NCBI GenBank assembly: GCA_964344215.1
Contig: CAYFMP010000009.1
Span: 1-64,000, forward strand
Direction: 5' to 3'
DNA length: 64,000 nucleotides
Source of the DNA: CAYFMP01 sp964344215
GTDB taxonomy: Bacteria; Pseudomonadota; Alphaproteobacteria; Rhodospirillales; Casp-alpha2
Made by a program: the position numbers and the translations under genes. Shown here one piece after another: positions 1 through 8,376 of this stretch; position 1 is the first letter of the stretch; each line of letters begins with the position of its first letter. The notes beneath the pieces were generated by a model that did no database searches, was not told the origin of the DNA, and worked only from the letters and a program-made list of their open reading frames with translations.

Positions 1-139
1 CCGGCACCCGCTCGATGGTCATGTCGGTCGAGCCCACCGGCAGCACGTCGAGCGGGATCTCGGAGCCGGGGCCGCCGAGAGCCCACACCCGGCGGAAGAA
101 GTCGGCCATCGAGCCGACCCGCCGGCCGTCGACGACGAC
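1..139 (-). pseudogene. Duplicated 3' fragment of the HtrA-like protease gene
   Basis: Bases 1-139 match bases 1844-1982 almost base for base (constant offset 1843, a handful of mismatches). Those bases encode part of the PDZ domain and most of the C-terminal region of the protease-like gene at 1797-2840. On the minus strand the fragment encodes the same residues (GSEIPLDVLPVG and neighbours). The match stops at about 139, where the sequence switches to an unrelated plus-strand coding frame. The fragment enters from the left edge, so its full extent is unknown. Confidence 0.8.
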
Positions 140-304
140 CTCGAATCGGCGCTGTCGTTGATGTCGGAGACCGGCGAGGAGCACGTCGCCGTGGTCGAGG
201 ACACCGATTCCATGAAGTTCCTGGGCTGCGTCCATCACCGCGAGGTGATGGCCGCCTACAACCGGGCGCTGATCCAATCCCACCACGAGGAGCGGGGGGA
301 GGGG
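140..304 (+). pseudogene. Remnant of ClC-type chloride channel C-terminal CBS domain
   Basis: Read in the frame of position 140, this stretch encodes about 55 residues: LESALSLMSETGEEHVAVVE, then the motif FLGCVHHREVMAAYNRALIQ, then an acidic tail. The pattern (GEEHVxVV, hydrophobic strand, G-x-V-H-x-x-x-V, AYNRAL) is how alphaproteobacterial ClC-family channels end in their second CBS domain. No start codon, channel core or continuous upstream frame exists: the upstream 139 bases come from another gene on the opposite strand. It is a gene scar created by a rearrangement. Family assignment is from motif memory. Confidence 0.55.
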
Positions 305-395
305 GTGCTGTCGGGAGGAAGGCGGACGTGGGCGGTGGCGCTCAAGGGTGTCCGCTCTCAACCAAGTTCGGGCTTCATCTTCGAAGAGTTGGGCG

Positions 396-1472
396 CTACC
401 AGACGGGAATTTTCAAGGCACCCGGCGTCATTGCCGGACTGGACCCGACCCGGCAATTTCCAGCATCGAATTTCTCTACCCAGGACGCGAAGTCGAGAAC
501 TTCGGCCGGACGCATGACGCAAGAGTGGTTTGACCAGGGATGACCCAATTGGAGCAGTTGATGGCCTAGCTCATGAGCCAGCATGGCGCCCGCGTATTTC
601 AGGGCATCCTCGCGGGCATAGGTGTCGCCGTTTCGGAGTTCGGCGATACGGTTGTCATTGGTCAGGTAGGGGAACAGGGAAATCCAAACGGAAGAACCGA
701 ATTGAGAGGACGGATTGTATTCGGTCGAGCCGCCGGTGATACCGCCCCGAATCGAGGTATGGATCGGGATGTTGAAATACTCGACGCTTGCGACCAGTTG
801 ATTGGTCAGAACGATTTCCGCGTCGAAACCGAGCTTCGCCATCAATGTCCAATAGACGTATTCGTTGAGCGGCAGATCATCGCGCCCGGGAACCCGGCCG
901 ATGACCGGGTGTCCGTCTTCCAGCTTGGCAAGGGTCCAATAGGTCAGGCGATCCTTGAATGTCGCTATGACGGCATCGGCAAACGAGTCGAGATCCTCGC
1001 TTGCCAGGGGCGTCGTAAGGTAGGGTCGCGCGAATGCGATCTGCCGGCTCAGCGGGTTCTTCTGCTTCTTGATTTGCTCGACCAGGGACTTTCTTACCCG
1101 TCCCCAATCGACGGTACCGGCCCGGAAATCCCCGATCAGGCCATCGAGGAAACCGGGCTTGTCGGCGACCAGGCGCGAGAAAATGGTGTCGATAGGGATC
1201 GTTTCGATGTCATCCGGCATGTGCGCGGTGATGCCGAAATGCTCCTCGACCAAGAGAACCGCCCGGTCAAGAATCTTCCTCAGTTCCGCGTCCGTGACGC
1301 CTGGAAACCGTGGGTTCTCGATGTAGACGACCCGTGGCGCAATGACATCGTTCCCCAGTTTGGGGAGCGCCACACGGTCTGTTTCCGCGAGCGGACGTGC
1401 GGGTTGAAGGCAAATTGTGAGTGCCGCGAAAAAGCAGACGAAAAGTCGCCACGCTCGTGCTCTCGGTCCCAT
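396..1472 (-). CDS. Secreted zincin-like metalloprotease, altered C-terminus
   Basis: Putative exported zinc protease. An N-terminal signal peptide is visible (basic MGPRARAWR, hydrophobic FVCFFAALTICL, cleavage near PARPLAE). This favours ATG 1472 over the in-frame GTG at 1487. The zinc motif HELGHQLLQLGH lies near residue 300, followed by HSCVM, a possible Met-turn. The third His is one residue further away than in the canonical metzincin HExxHxxGxxH. The last ~18 residues (VGSSPAMTPGALKIPVW) look like the translation of a dispersed intergenic repeat rather than protein, so the native C-terminus has probably been replaced. I do not recognise a named family; 'zincin' is certain only to the level of the HExxH motif. 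Confidence 0.6.
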   Translation of the reverse strand: MGPRARAWRLFVCFFAALTICLQPARPLAETDRVALPKLGNDVIAPRVVYIENPRFPGVTDAELRKILDRAVLLVEEHFGITAHMPDDIETIPIDTIFSRLVADKPGFLDGLIGDFRAGTVDWGRVRKSLVEQIKKQKNPLSRQIAFARPYLTTPLASEDLDSFADAVIATFKDRLTYWTLAKLEDGHPVIGRVPGRDDLPLNEYVYWTLMAKLGFDAEIVLTNQLVASVEYFNIPIHTSIRGGITGGSTEYNPSSQFGSSVWISLFPYLTNDNRIAELRNGDTYAREDALKYAGAMLAHELGHQLLQLGHPWSNHSCVMRPAEVLDFASWVEKFDAGNCRVGSSPAMTPGALKIPVW

Positions 1473-1796
1473 ATCTCGAGCTTCCACAATTTCCGATCCC
1501 GATGCCGCAACGATAACGACATTATCACGAATGCTTTGGACCGATACCGTTGATAACGGCGGTCTGCGAGAGTGCCGGCGAAACGATGGAATCGCCGTAG
1601 TGGCTTCGGTGAATCATTCCTGCGTCGAAAGGCGTTGACGCGATTCGACCTTTCGCCGAATCGACGGGAAAATAGTTTATCAACAATATCGGTCAATAGC
1701 AGACGCACCCGATGCCGTCCTCGGCATCCGCTTTCAGAGCGGCAAGGCCGACACCGGCGCAAACCGCGCGTCGGCGGCGTCCTCCGTATTGGCCGC
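1473..1796. other. Intergenic region, no gene seen
   Basis: About 320 bases between two minus-strand genes. It includes a short hairpin at 1712-1729 (GATGCCG, loop TCCT, CGGCATC) just downstream of the protease-like gene; it lacks a T-run, so terminator function is only possible. No convincing reading frame or promoter was found. Confidence 0.4.
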
Positions 1797-2840
1797 TCAA
1801 CCGCCCCGCGGTTTGAGCCAGTGGCGCCGCGCCCTGGACCTGACCGGCACCCGCTCGATGGTCATGTCGGTCGAGCCCACCGGCAGCACGTCGAGCGGAA
1901 TCTCGGAGCCGGGGCCGCCGAGAGCCCACACCCGGCGGAAGAATTCGGCCATCGAGCCGACCCGCCGGCCGTCGACGCCGACGATGATGTCGCCGGGCTT
2001 GAGGCCGGCCATCGAGGCCGGACCGTCGGCGGCGACGCCGGTGATGAAGACGCGGCCCTTGGCCTGGTCGGTATAGAGGCCGAGCCACGGCTTGACCGGG
2101 GTCTTCGAGCGGCCGGTGGCGATCATGTCTTCGAGGATCGGTTTCAAGGCGTCGATCGGCACGAACATGTTGCCGGGACCGAGCGTTTCGGGCTCCTCGG
2201 CGTCGCCGACCAGCAAGGAGCCGACCCCGACCAGGCGGCCGCTCCGGTCGATCAGCGCGGCGCCGCCGTAGTTGTGGTGCGGCGGCCGCGTGAAGATGGC
2301 GTCGTCCAGCAGGTACTCCCAGTAGCCGGCGAACTCGCGTCTCGACACCACCAGGACCGGCGTCACCGGCCGGGCGCCGCCGACCGAGACGGCGACCACC
2401 GGCGCGCCCTCCTCCAGGGCGGCCGAAGAGCCGAGCGCCAGCGGTTTGGCGGCGAGCGGGCGCTCGGCGCGGATCAGCCCGAATCCGGTCGCCTGGTCGT
2501 AGGCGATGGCCCGGGCCGGCACCGTGCCGGCCTCGGTGCCGATGGAGACCGTGGCTGCCTCCAGGATCAGGTAGCCGATGGTCAGGACCAAGCCGTCGTC
2601 GCCGATGACGATGCCGTTGCCCTCGCGCATCGTGCCGAGGTGGCCGGCGGTGCGGGCGTCTTCGGGGATTTGGGCCTGGATCGGTACCACCGAGCGGATG
2701 ACGTCGTCGAAGGAAAGGGCGCCGGTGGTCTCGGCGCGGGCCGGTCCGCCGGCGACGAGCGCCGCCACCACCGTCGCCAGGGCGAGGGCGACCAGCGGCA
2801 ACGACCGACGACGGGCAACTCGGTTCAAGGGTGCGGTCAT
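1797..2840 (-). CDS. HtrA/trypsin-like PDZ protein lacking the catalytic triad
   Basis: A 347-residue exported protein: signal peptide (basic RVARRRSL, hydrophobic stretch, GGPARAE), trypsin-like fold of the S1C (HtrA/Deg) type, then a PDZ domain from about residue 255 (PWLGLYTD, GPASMAGLKPGDIIVGVDGR). The positions normally holding His, Asp and Ser read LTIGYLI (His to Tyr90), ATGFGLIRA (Asp to Gly119) and HNYGGAAL (Ser to Tyr191). All three catalytic residues are therefore absent while the rest of the fold pattern is kept. The start at 2840 is chosen because the signal peptide follows directly. It is most likely a periplasmic non-proteolytic chaperone or binding protein. Its 3' part is duplicated at 1-139. 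Confidence 0.75.
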   Translation of the reverse strand: MTAPLNRVARRRSLPLVALALATVVAALVAGGPARAETTGALSFDDVIRSVVPIQAQIPEDARTAGHLGTMREGNGIVIGDDGLVLTIGYLILEAATVSIGTEAGTVPARAIAYDQATGFGLIRAERPLAAKPLALGSSAALEEGAPVVAVSVGGARPVTPVLVVSRREFAGYWEYLLDDAIFTRPPHHNYGGAALIDRSGRLVGVGSLLVGDAEEPETLGPGNMFVPIDALKPILEDMIATGRSKTPVKPWLGLYTDQAKGRVFITGVAADGPASMAGLKPGDIIVGVDGRRVGSMAEFFRRVWALGGPGSEIPLDVLPVGSTDMTIERVPVRSRARRHWLKPRGG

Positions 2841-2957
2841 GGCGTCGTCTCCGTCCGAGGCGGCAAGGATACCATGTCGGCGCCCGGCGGCCGGAAAAAA
2901 AACGGATTTCGCGCCGGCTTCGGGATGCCAAGGGCTAAAACGTCCGCTTGGGCGTGC

Positions 2958-2963
2958 TATATA
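2958..2963 (+). promoter_or_regulatory. Possible -10 box of uvrD (TATATA)
   Basis: TATATA lies 7 bases before the uvrD ATG at 2971, with no Shine-Dalgarno sequence in between. If used, transcription would begin at or beside the start codon, giving a leaderless mRNA. No convincing -35 hexamer is visible, so this is weak. Confidence 0.3.
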
Positions 2964-2970
2964 GAAAGCC

Positions 2971-5247
2971 ATGTCCGATTCGTTCGATCTCGCCGATCTC
3001 CCGCCCTTGCCCGAGCCCGCGCCCGAGACGCACGCGGCCGCCTATCTGGAGGCTCTCAACGACACCCAGAGCCAGGCGGTCGAGACCGTCGATGGGCCGC
3101 TGCTGGTGTTGGCCGGCGCCGGCACCGGCAAGACCCGGGTGCTGACCACGCGCTTGGCCCATATCCTGATGCAGGGCCGGGCCGGGCCGGGACAGGTGCT
3201 GGCCGTCACCTTCACCAACAAGGCGGCGCGCGAGATGAAGGAGCGGGTCGCGGCGCTCTTGAACCGGCCGGTCGAGGGCTGGTGGGTCGGCACCTTCCAC
3301 GCCACCGGCGCGCGGCTGCTCCGCATCCACGCCGAGGCGGTCGGCTTGCGCCCCAACTTCACGATCCTCGATACCGACGACCAGGTCCGCCTGATCAAGC
3401 AACTGGTCGAGCCGCACGGCATCGACGACAAGAAAACGCCGCCGCGCGTCGTCGCCGGCATCGTGCAGCGCTGGAAGGACCGCGGCCTGACGCCGGACCG
3501 GGTGTCCGGCGCCGAGGGGGCCGACGCCGCCGACGGCAAGCTGGTCGGGCTCTATGCCGATTACCAGGAGCGCTTGAAGGTCCTCAACGCGGCCGATTTC
3601 GGCGATCTCCTTTTGCACTGCCTGACGCTGTTCCAGAACGAGCCGGACGTGCTGGCCCGCTATCAGGACCGGTTCCGCTACATCCTGGTCGACGAGTACC
3701 AGGACACCAACGTCGCCCAATACCTGTGGCTCAGGCTGCTGGCCGGCAAGCACAAGAACATCTGCTGCGTCGGCGACGACGACCAGTCGATCTATTCGTG
3801 GCGCGGCGCCGAGGTCGGCAACATCCTCAAGTTCGAGAACGATTTCCCCGGCGCCGAGGTCGTCAGGCTGGAGCGCAACTACCGCTCGACCCCGCACATC
3901 CTGGCAGCCGCCTCCGGGCTGATCGCCCACAACGAAGGGCGGCTCGGCAAGACGCTGTGGACCGACATCAACGGCGGCGAGCGGGTCCGGATCCGCGGTC
4001 TGTGGGACGGCGAGGAGGAAGCCAGATCGGTCGGCGACGAGGTCGAGGCGCTGCACGCCGACAAACACCCGCTGAACGAGATGGCGGTGCTGGTCCGGGC
4101 CGGCTTTCAGACCCGCGAGTTCGAGGAGCGGCTGATTACCCTGGGCGTGCCGTACCGGGTGATCGGCGGACCGCGGTTCTACGAACGCCAGGAGATCCGC
4201 GACGCCGTCGCTTACTTGCGGGTGGTGGCGCAGGCCGACGACGACCTCGCCTTCGAGCGCATCGTGAATTTGCCGAAGCGCGGCATCGGCCCGGCCACGC
4301 TGCAGGTCGTCCACCATGTGGCCAGGGCCGACAACATCTCGCTGACGGCGGCGGTATCGCGGCTGGTCGAGACCGACGAGCTGAAGCCGAAGGCGCGCGC
4401 CACGCTGCGCCAGTTGATGGCCGATTTCGAGCGCTGGCGCTCGCTGGTCGCGGTCATGCCGCACGACGAACTGGCCGGGCTGATCCTCGACGAATCGGGC
4501 TACACGGCGATGTGGCGCCTGGACAAGTCGCCGGACGCACCGGGGCGCCTCGACAACCTCAAGGAGCTGATCGTCGCCTTGGAGGACTTCGAGGGCTTGA
4601 GCGCTTTCCTCGAACACGTCAGCCTGGTCATGGAGAACGAGGAATCGTCGGCCGGCGACCGGGTTACGCTGATGACCTTGCATTCGGCCAAGGGTCTCGA
4701 GTTCGACACCGTCTTCCTGCCCGGCTGGGAGGAAGGGCTGTTCCCGCACCAACGCGCCATGGACGAGGGCGGCACCGGCGGACTCGAGGAGGAACGCAGG
4801 CTCGCCTACGTCGGCCTGACCCGGGCCAGACGACGCGCCGTCGTGCTGTTCGCCGCCAACCGCCGCATCTACGGCCAGTGGCAGACGACGCTGCCGTCCA
4901 GGTTCATCGACGAGTTGCCGGACGATCACGTCGAGCGCTTGTCCGCGCCCGGCGTCTACGGCGGCATGGGCGACGGACAGGCGGGCGGCCTCGGCGACGC
5001 GGCGGCCGGTTTCGAATCAGGACGCTTCCGGCGCTCGCGGCGGCGTTCGGGGCGGCAGATCGAGGACGGCGGCTGGCCGGTGATCGAGGCGGGCGCCGCC
5101 GGCCGCGCTTTCGCCGCCGGTGAGCGGGTGTTCCACATCAAGTTCGGTTACGGGCGCATTGTCGGCGTCGACGGCGACAAGCTGGAGATCGACTTCGAGA
5201 AAGCCGGCGCCAAGAAGGTGATGTCGAGCTTCGTCGAGGCGGTGTGA
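2971..5247 (+). CDS. uvrD: ATP-dependent DNA helicase UvrD/PcrA
   Basis: Superfamily 1A 3'-5' DNA helicase for nucleotide excision and mismatch repair. It is 758 residues, normal for UvrD/PcrA. Visible motifs: Q-motif region LNDTQSQAV, Walker A AGAGTGKT (about 49-56), motif Ia TFTNKAAREMKER, Walker B LVDEYQDTN, motif III GDDDQSIYSWRGA, motif IV RNYRST, motif V TLHSAKGLEF, motif VI AYVGLTRARRR. The C-terminus carries the PcrA/UvrD Tudor-like segment (VFHIKFGYGRIVGVDGDKL). It is followed after 10 bases by prmA, so the two are probably co-transcribed. The ATG at 2971 has no Shine-Dalgarno sequence. Confidence 0.95.
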   Translation: MSDSFDLADLPPLPEPAPETHAAAYLEALNDTQSQAVETVDGPLLVLAGAGTGKTRVLTTRLAHILMQGRAGPGQVLAVTFTNKAAREMKERVAALLNRPVEGWWVGTFHATGARLLRIHAEAVGLRPNFTILDTDDQVRLIKQLVEPHGIDDKKTPPRVVAGIVQRWKDRGLTPDRVSGAEGADAADGKLVGLYADYQERLKVLNAADFGDLLLHCLTLFQNEPDVLARYQDRFRYILVDEYQDTNVAQYLWLRLLAGKHKNICCVGDDDQSIYSWRGAEVGNILKFENDFPGAEVVRLERNYRSTPHILAAASGLIAHNEGRLGKTLWTDINGGERVRIRGLWDGEEEARSVGDEVEALHADKHPLNEMAVLVRAGFQTREFEERLITLGVPYRVIGGPRFYERQEIRDAVAYLRVVAQADDDLAFERIVNLPKRGIGPATLQVVHHVARADNISLTAAVSRLVETDELKPKARATLRQLMADFERWRSLVAVMPHDELAGLILDESGYTAMWRLDKSPDAPGRLDNLKELIVALEDFEGLSAFLEHVSLVMENEESSAGDRVTLMTLHSAKGLEFDTVFLPGWEEGLFPHQRAMDEGGTGGLEEERRLAYVGLTRARRRAVVLFAANRRIYGQWQTTLPSRFIDELPDDHVERLSAPGVYGGMGDGQAGGLGDAAAGFESGRFRRSRRRSGRQIEDGGWPVIEAGAAGRAFAAGERVFHIKFGYGRIVGVDGDKLEIDFEKAGAKKVMSSFVEAV

Positions 5248-5257
5248 GCCGCCGGCC

Positions 5258-6145
5258 GTGGGCAGTACCTTTCTTTGGCGGATCGAGGTCCGCGTCCCCG
5301 AAAGGGCCCGCGACGTCGTCGGCGAGGTATTGGAGCGGCGCTCGATGGCGGTGTCGGCGTTCGCCAACGGCGGCCTCGGCGAGTGGCGAATCGAGGGGCT
5401 TGCCGGCGCCGAGCCGGACGCCGAGGCGCTGGCCGCCGACCTTGCCCGGGCCGCCCGCGAGCTCGGCATCGACCGGCCGACCCCACGCATCGAGCTGGTG
5501 CCGCCGAAGGACTGGGTGGCCGAAAACCTGGCCGAGTTTCCGCCGCTCGAGATCGGCCGCTATTTCATCCACGGCTCGCATCACGGAGGACCGGTGCCGG
5601 CCGGCGCCGTCGCCATGAAACTCGATGCCGGCACCGCGTTTGGCTCCGGCGAGCACGCCTCGACGGCGGGCTGCCTGATCGCTTTCGATCGACTGGCCCG
5701 TTCGCGGCGGTTTGGGCGCGTCCTCGATATGGGGTGCGGGTCGGGCATCCTCGGGCTGGCCGCCGCCAAGACCTGGAAGGCAGACGTGACGGCTTGCGAC
5801 GTCGACGCCGAGGCGGTCCGCGTCGCCCGCCTCAACGCGCGTCGCAACGGCGTCGGCCCCAGGTTTCGGGCGATCGCCGCCAACGGCTACGCCAACCCGG
5901 CGATCGCCGCCAACCGCCCTTACGACCTGATCGTTTCCAACATCCTGGCGCGGCCGCTGATCGCGATGGCCGGCGACCTGGTCCGGCACCTGGCGCCGGA
6001 GGGACGGAATAGCGGCGTCGCCGTCCTGTCGGGGCTGCTGGAGCGCGACGGCAACCGGGTCATCGCGGCGCACCGGGCGCACCGCCTCAAGCCGCTCGAC
6101 CGTATCGTCGTCGACGGCTGGTTGACCGTCGTCCTGGAGCGCTGA
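5258..6145 (+). CDS. prmA: Ribosomal protein L11 methyltransferase
   Basis: SAM-dependent methyltransferase expected to trimethylate ribosomal protein L11. It has 295 residues and starts at GTG 5258. An N-terminal substrate-recognition domain is followed by the PrmA signature AFGSGEHASTAGCL and the SAM-binding motif I VLDMGCGSGILGLAA, then CDVDAEAVRVARLNARRN and the catalytic-loop motif DLIVSNILARPL (N-I-L-A typical of PrmA). It sits 10 bases behind uvrD and 5 bases before the next gene, forming a likely three-gene operon. Confidence 0.92.
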   Translation: MGSTFLWRIEVRVPERARDVVGEVLERRSMAVSAFANGGLGEWRIEGLAGAEPDAEALAADLARAARELGIDRPTPRIELVPPKDWVAENLAEFPPLEIGRYFIHGSHHGGPVPAGAVAMKLDAGTAFGSGEHASTAGCLIAFDRLARSRRFGRVLDMGCGSGILGLAAAKTWKADVTACDVDAEAVRVARLNARRNGVGPRFRAIAANGYANPAIAANRPYDLIVSNILARPLIAMAGDLVRHLAPEGRNSGVAVLSGLLERDGNRVIAAHRAHRLKPLDRIVVDGWLTVVLER

Positions 6146-6150
6146 GACGC

Positions 6151-6558
6151 ATGCGCTGGCTGATCCTCATCAACGCGCTCGGCGCCATCGCCGCCGCCGC
6201 CTACGTCGGGTTCGCGGCCACCGCCGGCGGCTTGCCGTGGGGCGGGATGGCGGCGACGCTGCTGTTCCTGGCCGGGCTCTCCGTGCCGTTCTTTGCCACC
6301 TATCTGTCGCTGGACGACAGCTTCCGGGAGATCGAATCGACGAGGCTGGAACAGACCCGGCGCAAGCACTTCCCCCCGGCCCAGGAGCTCTTCACCGACG
6401 CCCAGCCGGACCCGGTCTTCCCGAGGCGCTCGGGCCCTGTCCGTCTGGTCGCCGTGATGACGGCGCTGGCCGTCCTGGCGCTCGGTTACGACGTCGCCGA
6501 CCGCCTCGCCAATCCGCCGCCCGTCGACCTCGACGGCGGCACCATCCGCAACTTCTGA
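6151..6558 (+). CDS. Small inner-membrane protein of unknown function
   Basis: 135 residues. Two hydrophobic segments at the N-terminus (LILINALGAIAAAAYVGFAA and MAATLLFLAGLSVPFFATYL) and one near residue 100 (LVAVMTALAVLALGYDVA) suggest three transmembrane helices. Between them is a charged loop (DDSFREIESTRLEQTRRKHF). It starts 5 bases after prmA, so it is probably the last gene of the uvrD-prmA operon. No recognised family. Confidence 0.65.
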   Translation: MRWLILINALGAIAAAAYVGFAATAGGLPWGGMAATLLFLAGLSVPFFATYLSLDDSFREIESTRLEQTRRKHFPPAQELFTDAQPDPVFPRRSGPVRLVAVMTALAVLALGYDVADRLANPPPVDLDGGTIRNF

Positions 6559-6571
6559 GCGGTGGCGGGGT

Positions 6572-6604
6572 TAGAGCGGTTCCATATCAACGTGACCCGC
6601 TCTA
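6572..6604. repeat. Imperfect inverted repeat between convergent genes
   Basis: TAGAGCGG at the left and CCGCTCTA at the right enclose a 17-base centre (TTCCATATCAACGTGAC). This is a common dispersed palindrome of alphaproteobacterial intergenic regions. It lies between two convergent genes and its last bases include the TAG stop of the cyclase gene. It may act as a bidirectional terminator. Confidence 0.6.
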
Positions 6605-8221
6605 GTCGTCGGGCAGCGTGAACAGTTCGTGCTCGCCGTCCAGGCCCTTCAGGGGATGCAGCCCCTTGGATACCACCTTGCCCGGATAGCTGTCGGCGAA
6701 AGCCGATGAGATCAGCACCGTCTCGCCGAGCTCCTTGGTCATCGATTCGATGCGGGCCGCCTCGTTGGCGGCCGACCCGATGACCGTGAACTCGAGCCGT
6801 TCCGGGATGCCGATGTTGCCGTAGGTGACGTCGCCCAGATGAAGGCCGATGCCGTACTTCTGGGCCGGCAGGTCGGGGTGGTTTTCGTTGGTCGCCGCCA
6901 CCCGGTCGGCCACCATGTGCGTCGCCTTGATGGCGCGGCGGCAGGCTTCCGGCGTGCCGGTCGCGGATTCCCAGGACTGCTCCGTCGATTCGGCGATAGG
7001 AAAGATCGCCAGCACCGCATCGCCGATGAACCTGAGAACCTCGCCGCCGTTCTCCAGAACGGCGCCGGCCATGCTGTGGAAGAAACGGTTGAGATGCAGC
7101 AGGTAGGTTTCCTGGTCCATGCTTTCCGACAGCGCCGTCGAATCGCGGAAATCGCAGAACCAGATGACGGCGTGGATGCGTTCGCCGTCGCCATGCTTGA
7201 CCTGGCCGTCGAGGACGCGTTTGCCGGTGTGGCGGCCGAGGTAGGTCTCCAGCAGGGTGACCGCGGTGCGCCGCTGGGCGTGGACCTCGAACAACCGGCC
7301 CAGCATCGGCAGCACCTCGTAGACCTGGCCCAGGTGGGCGGTGCTGAACCCGCCCTCGGCGAAAGAGGTCATCGACAGCACGTTGATCTGGCCGTCGGAG
7401 AACCGGAACGGCATGGCGGCGTAGTCGGTCGCTCCTTCTTCGTGCAGGTCGCGGACGACCGGGAAATCGAGCTTCGGGTCGTCGCCCTCGAGGCGGCGGC
7501 GGACGCCGCCCGCCCCCTTGATGATCGGCGCGAACGGGCTGTCGGCGAACTTCGGCTGGTGCAGGATATCGTGCGGCTCCTGGATGACCCTGACCTCGGG
7601 TTCGTCCTCGCGCCACACCAGGACGGTGGCGAAGACCTGCGGATGCAGGGTCGGGATGATCACCGTCATCCGCGCCACCGGGTATCCGTTGGCGCGGAGA
7701 AACCCGCAGAACTCGCCGGCCAGTCGCTCGGCCGACGGCGCCTTCCAGGCCTCGCTCAACAGCCACCCGGCAAGCGCGTTGGCGTGTATGCTCTCGACGT
7801 TGTCGTCGACGAACGGCGCTTCTTCGTCGCCCTCGTAGATGGCGCTGACCTTGCTTTGATAGAAGGAGACGTACCCGGCCAGTTGCTCGGCGTCGGAATA
7901 GGGTTCCTCGTAGGCCCAAACGGCGTTCTCGACTTCCTCGCCGCCGACCTTCAGCGACCAGTAGCTGGCGTTGCCCTTGAACGGACAATGGGTCCGGTGG
8001 TCCGTTCTCTCGAGGAAGTCCATGCGGACGTCGTCGATCGGGAAATAGTACATGGGCGGCACCCGGGTTTCGTAGACGACCATCGCGTTCGATGAATCGG
8101 CTACCCAGGTGCCGTTGAACTCGACCCGAATCCGTTTGTCGCTCGGTACGAACCGAATTTCGTAATCGCCGCTTTCCGGAGCCCCGGCCCCATCGGCAGT
8201 CTGATCCTCACGCACCGACAT
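6602..8221 (-). CDS. DUF427-class III adenylate/guanylate cyclase fusion
   Basis: 539 residues with two recognisable parts. Residues ~20-125 match DUF427 (RIRVEFNGTWVADSSNAMVV, the PFKGNASYWSL motif, WAYEEPY). Residues ~350-520 form a class III nucleotide cyclase domain: metal-binding Asp in WFCDFRDST (about D357), second metal Asp in FIGDAVLAIF (about D401), and the N/R transition-state pair in ANEAARIES. The middle third has no recognised domain. No transmembrane helix is visible, so it is probably cytosolic and makes cAMP or cGMP under control of the DUF427 and middle regions. The key catalytic residues look intact. Confidence 0.82.
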   Translation of the reverse strand: MSVREDQTADGAGAPESGDYEIRFVPSDKRIRVEFNGTWVADSSNAMVVYETRVPPMYYFPIDDVRMDFLERTDHRTHCPFKGNASYWSLKVGGEEVENAVWAYEEPYSDAEQLAGYVSFYQSKVSAIYEGDEEAPFVDDNVESIHANALAGWLLSEAWKAPSAERLAGEFCGFLRANGYPVARMTVIIPTLHPQVFATVLVWREDEPEVRVIQEPHDILHQPKFADSPFAPIIKGAGGVRRRLEGDDPKLDFPVVRDLHEEGATDYAAMPFRFSDGQINVLSMTSFAEGGFSTAHLGQVYEVLPMLGRLFEVHAQRRTAVTLLETYLGRHTGKRVLDGQVKHGDGERIHAVIWFCDFRDSTALSESMDQETYLLHLNRFFHSMAGAVLENGGEVLRFIGDAVLAIFPIAESTEQSWESATGTPEACRRAIKATHMVADRVAATNENHPDLPAQKYGIGLHLGDVTYGNIGIPERLEFTVIGSAANEAARIESMTKELGETVLISSAFADSYPGKVVSKGLHPLKGLDGEHELFTLPDD

Positions 8222-8270
8222 ATGAATGAACCGAACAGGTATACCCCACGTCCCAGGCCGTATTCTGGCC

Positions 8271-8306
8271 GTCCGCCGTCACCTGCGCAACAGGTTGCTG
8301 GCGGAC
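8271..8306. terminator. Two-step hairpin downstream of glnK
   Basis: Outer arms GTCCGCC/GGCGGAC and inner arms ACCTG/CAGGT around the loop CGCAA form a two-part stem-loop. It lies about 70 bases downstream of glnK and just upstream of the cyclase gene. It lacks a T-run, so it may be a Rho-dependent pause, mRNA stabiliser or REP-type element rather than a classical terminator. Confidence 0.4.
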
Positions 8307-8376
8307 GCGCCCGGAGACGGTCCTCGATACGGCCCGATCCCGATCCGGCTCACGCGAAAGTGATCCGGGATTCGCC

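Noticed and set aside
2935..4929. Long minus-strand frame opposite uvrD
   Set aside because: Composition is typical antisense of a GC-rich gene (Val/Asp/Leu/Gln-rich) and uvrD motifs in the true frame are unambiguous.
1572..5123. A very long (over 1,180 codons) open frame on the plus strand overlapping uvrD and the protease gene
   Set aside because: Arg/Gly/Pro-rich translation without domains; it is the GC-driven shadow of uvrD in another frame.
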